Source of the DNA: CAVVSD01 sp963837655
GTDB lineage: Bacteria > Actinomycetota > Thermoleophilia > Solirubrobacterales > Solirubrobacteraceae
Assembly (NCBI GenBank): GCA_963837655.1
Contig: CAWIOK010000007.1
Coordinates: forward strand, 186,001-250,000
Direction: 5' to 3'
DNA: 64,000 nt
Below, piece by piece: positions 58,341-64,000 of the stretch (position 1 is the stretch's first letter; the number at the start of each line of letters is the position of its first letter). The position numbers and the translations under genes are program-made. A model generated the notes under the pieces. It had not been told where the DNA came from and searched no databases. It saw only the letters and a list, made by a program, of their open reading frames with translations.

Positions 58341-59404
58341 CCCAGCTCCTTCGGCCCCGAACCGATCAGCACGTACTCCGTGGCCGCCCGCCGGCGTGCC
58401 GCGCCGTGCGTGCCGAACGCGTACGTGTGTGGGATCTCGATCCGCTGCACCCGCGCCGTGTGGCGGCCCATGAGCGCCTCGAGCTCATCGACGCCGAGCG
58501 CCGCGTTGGACCCGTAGGACACGACGACCGTGCACGCGCGGAAGTGGTCGAAGGTGCGGTCGAGGGCGTCGCGCACTGTGCGCTTGGACGCGAACGGCGT
58601 GTGGCGCTTGACGAGCTTGCGCGAGCGGGTGCCCCACATGATCTCCTGGCCGCGCCAGTACGTCGCGAGGCCCTCGAGGAAGTGGTAGCGCTTGATGTAG
58701 CACGTGTCGTCGCGCGGCGGGGCGTACGGCGGATCGAGGTACGCGACCGCCACGCCCGCCGGATCGATGTCGAGGACCTCGCCGCACGCGCTCGTGCTCG
58801 GCGCGCCGCCACCGGCGAACACGGCGGCGTTGACGTCCACCACCGCCTCGCGGAAGAGGTCGCGCAGGCTCATCCGCAGCTGACGGCGCCCGTCGTCGTA
58901 GCGGAGGGTCGTGATCGTGAAGACACCCCGCGGCTGCTTGCGCGCGGCGGCGAGGCACAGGGCCGTGAGGGCCAACGCACGGCGCGTGGGATCCATGTCG
59001 TCGAGATGCGACCACGCCGCGTCGAGGAACGCATGGTCGGCCGCGGGGAAATACAGCCCGTCGAACGTGCGCTGGATGAAGTCGCGCCCGTCGCGGTTGG
59101 GCGAGCAGAGCAGGTCGACGTCCTGCGCTGTGAGCCGCACCTCGTCGTTGGCGACGAGCGCCTGCGTGAACGTGGCCGCGAACGCGAGATGGTCGTTCGC
59201 GAGGACCTCTCGGCCGGTTGCCTTCAGCGTGTAGGCGACGACCCCGCTGCCGGAGAACGCGTCGACCGCCGGACCGGGCGGGAGCGCGGCGAAGACCTCG
59301 GCCAGCCGCGGCGCGAGCCGGTGCTTGGAGCCCATGAAGCGCATCCGCGGGTAGCGGGCGAGGCGGTCCTGCAGGGTCGGCTCGGCGATCGCTGGGGCGG
59401 CCAT
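58337..59404 (-). CDS. D12-class DNA adenine N6-methyltransferase (orphan)
   Basis: This 355-residue protein has the Dam/D12 layout: RFMGSKHRLAPRL near residue 24 (counterpart of the KxxGGK motif X), VDAFSGSGVVAYTLKATG (motif I, FxGxG), LANDHLAFA, and the catalytic AYLDPPYAPP (motif IV, DPPY) near residue 230, with VVSYGSNAAL after it. It would methylate adenine in a DNA site. No restriction endonuclease or specificity gene is adjacent. The ATG at 59404 is preferred; a GTG at 59419 is possible. Confidence 0.85.
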   Translation of the reverse strand: MAAPAIAEPTLQDRLARYPRMRFMGSKHRLAPRLAEVFAALPPGPAVDAFSGSGVVAYTLKATGREVLANDHLAFAATFTQALVANDEVRLTAQDVDLLCSPNRDGRDFIQRTFDGLYFPAADHAFLDAAWSHLDDMDPTRRALALTALCLAAARKQPRGVFTITTLRYDDGRRQLRMSLRDLFREAVVDVNAAVFAGGGAPSTSACGEVLDIDPAGVAVAYLDPPYAPPRDDTCYIKRYHFLEGLATYWRGQEIMWGTRSRKLVKRHTPFASKRTVRDALDRTFDHFRACTVVVSYGSNAALGVDELEALMGRHTARVQRIEIPHTYAFGTHGAARRRAATEYVLIGSGPKELG

Positions 59405-59456
59405 GGCGGCCGGCCCCACGGTACGCGTGCGTCAGGACACCTCGAGCCTGAGCGGG

Positions 59457-60730
59457 TCACGCGAGGGCGATCTCCGCAGCCGACGACGGCGCCGGGTCCG
59501 GACGGCGCACCATGCGGAACCCGTTGAGCAGGCCCAGCAGGCCGGCCAGGATCGGCACGACGAGCGCCACCTGCAGGGCGAGCGGCCGGACGTCGGTGTT
59601 GATGCGGATGATCTCGGCCTTGACGTCCGGCGGCTGCCCGACGAGCTGCTCCTCCAGGCCGGTGTTGCTCATCACCTCGGCGTCGTCCTCGAGCGCCCGG
59701 GCGACCTGCTCCTGCTCTGCGGGGACCAGGACCTTGCTGTCCTGCGCGGCCTGCGTGAACGCGATCGACAGCGTCGCGAGCATGATCGCGCCGGCGAACG
59801 CCAGCCCGAACGAGAGCCCGAACGACCCTGCTGCCGAGTTGACGCCCGCGGCCTCGCTGACGCGCTCGTCGGAGATGGGCGACAGGGTGTAGTTGTTGAG
59901 CTGCGACACCAGCAGACCCAGCCCGGTCCCGGCGATCATCAGGGGGATCACGAGTGCCCAGCCCGAGTGCGCGCTCGGCACGATCGGGATCAGCAGCAGC
60001 ATGCCGCCGGTCAGCAGCCCCGACCCGGCGCGGATGACGGCGCGGGCCGTCGCCTGCCGGTGCGCTTGCCGGCGACCAGCGCCGTCGCGAACATCGTCAG
60101 CGACAGTGGCGCGAGGATCAGGCCCGTCTCCAGGGCGTTGTACTCGAGGACCATCTGCAGGTAGATCGGCAGGGCGATCATCGCGCCCCCGAGCGCGACC
60201 AGGCCCACCGCGATGAGCAGGCCGACGAACTCCCCGCCCTCCTGCCACACGAGGATGCCGATCACGACGCCGCCCATGCCGACCGCCGACAGCACCGCGG
60301 CGCCGGCGTCGATCTCGCGCGGCCCGGCATACGGCACGTCCTTGATGCGCCCGAGCCCGCTGAGGACGATCGCGATGACCACGACCTCCAGCAGGAACCC
60401 GACACGCCACGACAGGAAGGTCGTCAGGAAGCCGCCGACCAACGGCCCGACCGCTGCGGCGATGGCCGCCGCCGCGCCCACCAGGGCGTAGGCCTTCTTC
60501 TGCGCCGCGCCCTGGAAGTTGCCGTGGATCAGCGACTGCATGGCCGGCAGCAGCAGCGACGCCCCGAGCCCTCCGATGATCGCCCAGAACAGGATGATCG
60601 CGGTGAGGCCCTGCGCGACGGCCATCGCGAACGCGCCGGTCGTGTCGACGACGAGCACGAACATCGCCATCGCAAGGAGGATCGCGAGCCGGCGGTCCCC
60701 CGCCTCCGGCCCCGGTGCGTCGGGGCTCAT
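59457..60730 (-). pseudogene. Disrupted 14-helix MFS (EmrB/QacA-type) transporter
   Basis: Two overlapping frames make one transporter. The upstream frame (60730 to about 60045) runs from LAMAMFVLVVDTT through LLPAMQSLIHGNFQG and ALPIYLQMVLEYNALETG to LVAGKRTGRR; the downstream frame resumes at VIRAGSGLLTGGMLLL. The change needs a one-base shift near 60040-60050. In addition, VVDTT joins directly to GAFAMAVAQ, skipping a stretch usual for helices 1-3, and VGLVAL joins GGAMIAL with a second apparent loss. The C-terminal part retains a large loop and a final helix. The gene is probably inactive. Confidence 0.75.
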
Positions 60731-60745
60731 GACGACTCCCGGGTC

Positions 60746-61111
60746 CTAGTCGGCGGCCAGCCAGGCCTTGGCGTCGGCGAGCTCCCGGACGGGGAAGCCC
60801 TTCGCCTTGCCGGGCAGCAGGAAGGACAGGGCGCGCAGCGCGGGTCGGATCCAGTCCTCGTCGCTCACGACGGCGACGCGCTCGAACGAGGACGCGTGTC
60901 GCGCGCGGAAGCCCGCGTCGGCCTTCATCGCATCGCCCTCGACCTCGCGTGACTCGGGGCCGAGCACGTAGAGGAGCCGGACCTTCCTCCCGTCGGCGAT
61001 CTCCCGGCGCAGGACCGGTTCGACGGTGTCCTCCCAGTCGTCGTCCTCGACCTCACCGACCGCCTCGAACCCGAGGGTCCCGCCGGGCATGTCCCTGATC
61101 TGGCGCAGCAT
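60746..61111 (-). CDS. SpoIIAA-like (STAS-related) protein
   Basis: The 121-residue protein has the SpoIIAA-like fold signature: LGFEAVGEVEDDDWEDTVEP, then RKVRLLYVLGPESREVEGDAM and an ARHASSFERVAVVSDEDWIR strand-helix. The ATG at 61111 has GGAGG eight bases upstream, better than the ATG at 61117. Members bind lipid-like molecules or act in signalling; there is no functional assignment. It lies 15 bases before the disrupted MFS gene. Confidence 0.8.
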   Translation of the reverse strand: MLRQIRDMPGGTLGFEAVGEVEDDDWEDTVEPVLRREIADGRKVRLLYVLGPESREVEGDAMKADAGFRARHASSFERVAVVSDEDWIRPALRALSFLLPGKAKGFPVRELADAKAWLAAD

Positions 61112-61226
61112 CGACATGGCCTCCACGTGGTTTGGCGACGCCGAGTCTGCCGCACGGGAGCACCGTGCGCACGCTCCGCAACGGATGATCCTCACGTGCG
61201 GCCCACGCGTCGAGAACGCCCCCAGA

Positions 61227-61254
61227 ACGAGAAAGGCCCCGCAGATGCGGGGCC
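61227..61254 (-). terminator. Intrinsic terminator after tRNA-Ile
   Basis: On the minus strand an 8-bp perfect stem (GGCCCCGC / GCGGGGCC) with a four-base loop is followed by TTTCTCGTTCT. It begins seven bases after the tRNA-Ile 3' end. It is the clearest classical terminator in the window. Confidence 0.75.
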
Positions 61255-61260
61255 GTCCAG

Positions 61261-61334
<74 letters not shown>

Positions 61335-61344
61335 GGGGCACAGC

Positions 61345-61350
61345 AGGATA
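61345..61350 (-). promoter_or_regulatory. -10 box of tRNA-Ile
   Basis: TATCCT on the minus strand lies ten bases before the tRNA 5' end. A CTGACC about 18 bases further upstream, overlapping the parB stop codon, could be the -35 box. Confidence 0.5.
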
Positions 61351-61369
61351 GCGAGCCCGACAGTGTCGG

Positions 61370-62254
61370 TCAGCCGCCCTCGCCGGCCAGCCGTGCGGCG
61401 AGGTCGTGCGCCTGCTCGGCGTCGTCGAACGCCAGCTCCGCCCGGTACCCCCCGGACGCGGTCGGGCGCACCCGGACCTCCACGCCGAGCGCGCGGCCCA
61501 GCGCCTCGCCGACCTCGGTCGCGGCCGCGGCCTGGTCGGGGTGCACGCCCGGCTTCGCGCGAGGCGCGCGGGTCTCGGGCTGTGCGTTGGCCTCGCGCGC
61601 CTTCTGCTCGGTCACGCGCACGGTCCACCCCTCTCGCGCGGCCTCGCGTCCGAGGGTGCGACGGTCGCCGTGATCCTCGGCCAGCAGCAGCGCCCGGCCG
61701 TGGCCCTCGGTGAGCTCGCCCGCCTCCAGGAAGCCCAGGGTCTCGTCGGGGAGATCCAGTACGCGCAGCAGGTTCGACACCGCGACGCGGCTGCGGCCGA
61801 CCCGGCGGCCGACCTCCTCGCGGGTCAGGCCTAGCTCCTCGACCAGGGCGGCGCAGGCGCGCGCCTCCTCGACCGGGTTGAGGTCCTCGCGGGCCATGTT
61901 CTCGATCAGCGCGATCTCCAACGCGGCGCTGTCGTCGCGGGGCCGGACGAGCGCCGGCACCGACTCCATGCCCGCGATCTGGGCGGCGCGCCAGCGGCGC
62001 TCGCCCGCGACGAGCTCGTACGTCCCGCCCGCGACCGGACGGACCAGCACCGGCTGGACGATCCCCCGCTCGCGCACGGAGTCAGCGAGCGACTGCAACG
62101 AGGCCTGGTCGAACGAGCGGCGCGGCTGGCGCGGGTTCGGCGCGATGAGATCCAGCGGGATGTGCCGGAGGTCGCCGTCCTCGGTCGCCGGCTCGTCCGT
62201 GACGGCCAGGATCGCCGCCAGCCCTCTGCCCATGCCCCGCGGTCCTGCGCTCAT
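61370..62254 (-). CDS. parB: Chromosome-partitioning protein ParB
   Basis: The 294-residue CTP-dependent DNA clamp binds parS. It has GLAAIL near the N-terminus, IAPNPRQPRRSFDQASLQSL, the CTPase/arginine patch GERRWRAAQ, ALIENMAREDLNPVEEA, the helix-turn-helix LTREEVGRRVGRSRVAVSNL, and a C-terminal dimer domain. GGAGGGG lies five bases before the ATG at 62254, which is preferred to a start at 62284. It lies downstream of parA after 75 bases. Confidence 0.95.
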   Translation of the reverse strand: MSAGPRGMGRGLAAILAVTDEPATEDGDLRHIPLDLIAPNPRQPRRSFDQASLQSLADSVRERGIVQPVLVRPVAGGTYELVAGERRWRAAQIAGMESVPALVRPRDDSAALEIALIENMAREDLNPVEEARACAALVEELGLTREEVGRRVGRSRVAVSNLLRVLDLPDETLGFLEAGELTEGHGRALLLAEDHGDRRTLGREAAREGWTVRVTEQKAREANAQPETRAPRAKPGVHPDQAAAATEVGEALGRALGVEVRVRPTASGGYRAELAFDDAEQAHDLAARLAGEGG

Positions 62255-62329
62255 CGTGACCCCTCCGTGCGCGTCGTGCGCCACCGGATTCCAGCGCGCC
62301 GCCCGGACGGAGCCGAGCGGCGCGGTGCC

Positions 62330-63088
62330 TCACCGCAGCGCGGCAACTTCCTTCGCCAGCTCGAAGTACGCGTCCGAACCAGGGCAGTGCGGATCGTGGT
62401 GGATGACCGGCCGCCCGTAGCTGGGCGCCTCGCCGATGCGCACGTTGCGCGGGATGACGGTGTCGAAGACCAGCTGCGGGAAGTGCGTGCGGACCTCGCG
62501 CTCGACGTCGCGCGCCAGCCGCGTGCGCCCGTCGTGCATCGTCAGGAGCATCCCCGCGACCGTGAGGCGCGGGTTGAGCTCGCGCTGGACCAGCGACAGC
62601 GTGTCGAGCAGCCCGGCGAGCCCCTCGAGAGCGAAGTACTCCGTCTGCACGGGCACGATCACCCGGTCGGCCGCGACGAGCGCGTTGACGGTCAGCGGGC
62701 CCAGCGACGGGGGGCAGTCGAGCAGGACGTACGCGAAGTCGTCGCGCACCGAGTCGATCGCGTCGCGCAGCCGCCGCTCCGAGCCCGGCTGCCGCGGCAG
62801 CTCGACGTTGGCGCCGGCGAGATCGGGACTGGCCGGCAGCAGGGACAGACGATCGATCGACGTCGGGTAGACGGCGTCGGCCGCGTTCGCCGTGCCCGAG
62901 AGGACCTCGTAGATGCCGGGATCCAGGTCCTTCGGCAGCCCGAGTCCGAGCGTCGCGTTGGCCTGGGGGTCGACGTCGGCGAGCAGGGTGCTCCAACCGG
63001 CCTCGGCGATGCAGGCGGCGACGTTGACGGCGGTGGTCGTCTTACCGACCCCGCCCTTCTGGTTCACGATCGCGAAGACGGTGCCCAC
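62330..63088 (-). CDS. parA: Chromosome-partitioning ATPase ParA (Soj)
   Basis: The 252-residue ATPase has the deviant Walker A KGGVGKTT at residues 11-18 with the signature Lys11, LLADVDPQANATLGLG, the Walker B FAYVLLDCPPSLGPLTVNAL and QTEYFALEGLAGLLDTL. It forms ATP-dependent dimers on DNA and segregates ParB-parS complexes. The short form (no N-terminal helix-turn-helix) is the chromosomal type. Confidence 0.95.
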   Translation of the reverse strand: MGTVFAIVNQKGGVGKTTTAVNVAACIAEAGWSTLLADVDPQANATLGLGLPKDLDPGIYEVLSGTANAADAVYPTSIDRLSLLPASPDLAGANVELPRQPGSERRLRDAIDSVRDDFAYVLLDCPPSLGPLTVNALVAADRVIVPVQTEYFALEGLAGLLDTLSLVQRELNPRLTVAGMLLTMHDGRTRLARDVEREVRTHFPQLVFDTVIPRNVRIGEAPSYGRPVIHHDPHCPGSDAYFELAKEVAALR

Positions 63089-63138
63089 GGTCGACCGAGG
63101 GTATCGGCCCGAACGGTCGGCGACGGGTGGTTGCGCGG

Positions 63139-63846
63139 TCAGCGCAGGGGCCGCTTCCGTGCCATCCCGGCGCGCCGCGGGAATCCGGGCGGCGTGGGCG
63201 CGATCTTGCGCACGACGACGAGATGCCGGGCCTGGGCCGCGGGGAAGGGCGCCACCTCCCGGATCTCCTCGATCTCCATGCCCAGCCGGTCGGCGGCGCC
63301 GCGGCCGTCGCGCTCCTCCTCGGGATCACGATGGCCCTTCCATGCCACGAGCGCGCCCCCCTCGCGCAGCAGGGGCGCGGCGAACTCGACGAGTGCATGC
63401 AGGGGCGCCAGCGCGCGGGCAGTGACGACGTCGCAGGTCCCGATGCCCACGCGCCAGTCCTCGACGCGGCCGGCCACGACCTCCGCGTTCGTGAGCGCCA
63501 TCGCGGCGATGCAGCGCTCGATGAACGCGGCCTTGCGCCCGACGGTCTCCACGAGGACCACGTGGGCCTCCGGAAGCGCGACGGCCAATGGCAGTCCCGG
63601 GAGCCCGGCGCCGGCACCCAGGTCCGCGAGCACCCGGGCCTCGCGGACTGGCGCCAGCTCCAGCGCGACGACGGAGTCGGCCACATGGACGTCGACCGCG
63701 AGGCCCGGCTCCACCACGGTCGTCGGAGCGGTGGGATCGGACGCGAGGATCTCCAGCAGCGTCGTCAGCGCATGGCGTCCCCAGGAGTTCAGGCCGTACG
63801 CATCCGCGAGCTCCGCGATGCGTTTCACGTGAAACGCGTCAGCCAC
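63139..63846 (-). CDS. rsmG: 16S rRNA (guanine527-N7)-methyltransferase RsmG
   Basis: This 235-residue methyltransferase (GidB) has the N-terminal ADAYGLNSWGRHALTTLLE helix, the SAM motif VLADLGAGAGLPGLPLAVALP, VVLVETVGRKAAFIERCIAA, and DVVTARALAPLHALVEFAAPLL with GALVAWKG. The GTG start at 63846 is followed at once by FHVKR, encoded by a parS site within the gene. The second parS lies just upstream. Confidence 0.94.
   Translation of the reverse strand: MADAFHVKRIAELADAYGLNSWGRHALTTLLEILASDPTAPTTVVEPGLAVDVHVADSVVALELAPVREARVLADLGAGAGLPGLPLAVALPEAHVVLVETVGRKAAFIERCIAAMALTNAEVVAGRVEDWRVGIGTCDVVTARALAPLHALVEFAAPLLREGGALVAWKGHRDPEEERDGRGAADRLGMEIEEIREVAPFPAAQARHLVVVRKIAPTPPGFPRRAGMARKRPLR
63822..63835. 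promoter_or_regulatory. parS site 1 (inside rsmG)
   Basis: The 14-base palindrome GTTTCACGTGAAAC is the core of the bacterial parS consensus bound by ParB. It lies in the first codons of rsmG, where it encodes FHVKR, a common position for a parS in bacteria. Confidence 0.92.
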
Positions 63847-63849
63847 GCG

Positions 63850-63863
63850 GTTTCACGTGAAAC
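63850..63863. promoter_or_regulatory. parS site 2 (between jag and rsmG)
   Basis: This is a second exact GTTTCACGTGAAAC, 28 bases from site 1 (about 2.7 helical turns centre to centre), in the short gap between the jag stop and the rsmG start. Confidence 0.92.
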
Positions 63864-63868
63864 GGCGG

Positions 63869-64000
63869 CTACGAAGTGGTGGGGGCGACCACGAGGTGAC
63901 GGTCCGGCTCCTGTCCCTCGCTGTAGGTCTCGATGCCGTCGACCTCGCGGAGGTACTCGTGGACCAGCTTGCGCTCGGTCGCCGTCATGGCGTCCAGCGC
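63869..64000 (-). CDS. jag: Jag/KhpB RNA-binding protein, C-terminal end
   Basis: Only the last 43 codons are in the window; the gene continues past the right edge. The visible part is an R3H-domain end: MTATERKLVHEYLREVDGIE then TYSEGQEPDRHLVVAP, matching the (R/K)xxVHxxLxxxxxVxTxSxGxxPxRxLVI pattern of Jag/KhpB. Its place directly upstream of rsmG-parA-parB, as in the classical rpmH-rnpA-yidC-jag-rsmG order, supports the call and indicates that the origin region lies beyond the window. Confidence 0.88.
   Translation of the reverse strand, partial: ALDAMTATERKLVHEYLREVDGIETYSEGQEPDRHLVVAPTTS

Overview
This 64 kb window is a chromosomal segment of a very GC-rich, high-coding-density bacterium. 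The gene set suggests a deep-branching actinobacterium, most likely class Thermoleophilia (order Solirubrobacterales); this is inferred from gene content and family resemblance, not from a marker-gene tree. Genes abut or overlap by 1-20 bases, GTG starts are common, and several genes have a TANNNT box only 6-10 bases before the start codon, so leaderless transcripts appear frequent. No rRNA, CRISPR array, insertion sequence or prophage is visible. Two tRNA genes are present (Lys-CTT and Ile-GAT). Left part (1-11.6 kb): the end of thiL; a minus-strand operon of an M28-like membrane protein, a sortase, a sulfurtransferase and a FlgM-like protein; a two-component system with an HtrA-type lipoprotein protease and an inositol-monophosphatase-like protein; then two trehalose routes side by side (treT, otsA). 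Next (11.6-18.4 kb): rpsF-ssb, rpsR-rplI, dnaB with a DnaC/DnaI-like ATPase, and purA, with an isocitrate-lyase-superfamily gene inserted in opposite orientation between ssb and rpsR. From 18.4 to 34.2 kb: membrane proteins, a cell-surface amino-sugar set resembling the Wbp pathway (acetyltransferase, Gfo/Idh oxidoreductase, nucleotide-sugar dehydrogenase, UDP-GlcNAc 2-epimerase), a degraded acyltransferase, an MFS transporter, a methyltransferase-glycosyltransferase fusion, an ArnT-like glycosyltransferase and a parallel beta-helix protein in an ECF sigma operon. From 36 to 48.4 kb: Tat translocase genes, then a run of eleven minus-strand genes (38.8-48.3 kb) that joins haem synthesis (hemB, a fused siroheme-decarboxylase-like protein, hemL), a Bacillus-type menaquinol:cytochrome c reductase (Rieske, cytochrome b, cytochrome b/c fusion) and menaquinone synthesis (menG, polyprenyl synthase). 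From 48.4 to 61.1 kb: a YmdB-type phosphodiesterase, two GT87-like membrane proteins, an alkaline-phosphatase-superfamily phosphodiesterase, an aminotransferase, a Ddl ligase, a bifunctional nuclease, an amino-acid-oxidase-like flavoprotein with an orphan D12 adenine methylase, and a broken MFS gene. The right edge (61.2-64 kb) holds parB-parA-rsmG-jag with two parS sites, the usual neighbourhood of the replication origin, which would lie just beyond the window. The most unusual signal is a family of four paired-hairpin elements: three sit directly after stop codons and one lies inside the 3' end of tatC; all four have the same orientation relative to the gene they follow. Symmetric divergent leaderless promoters and stop-codon-containing palindromes between convergent genes are also notable.
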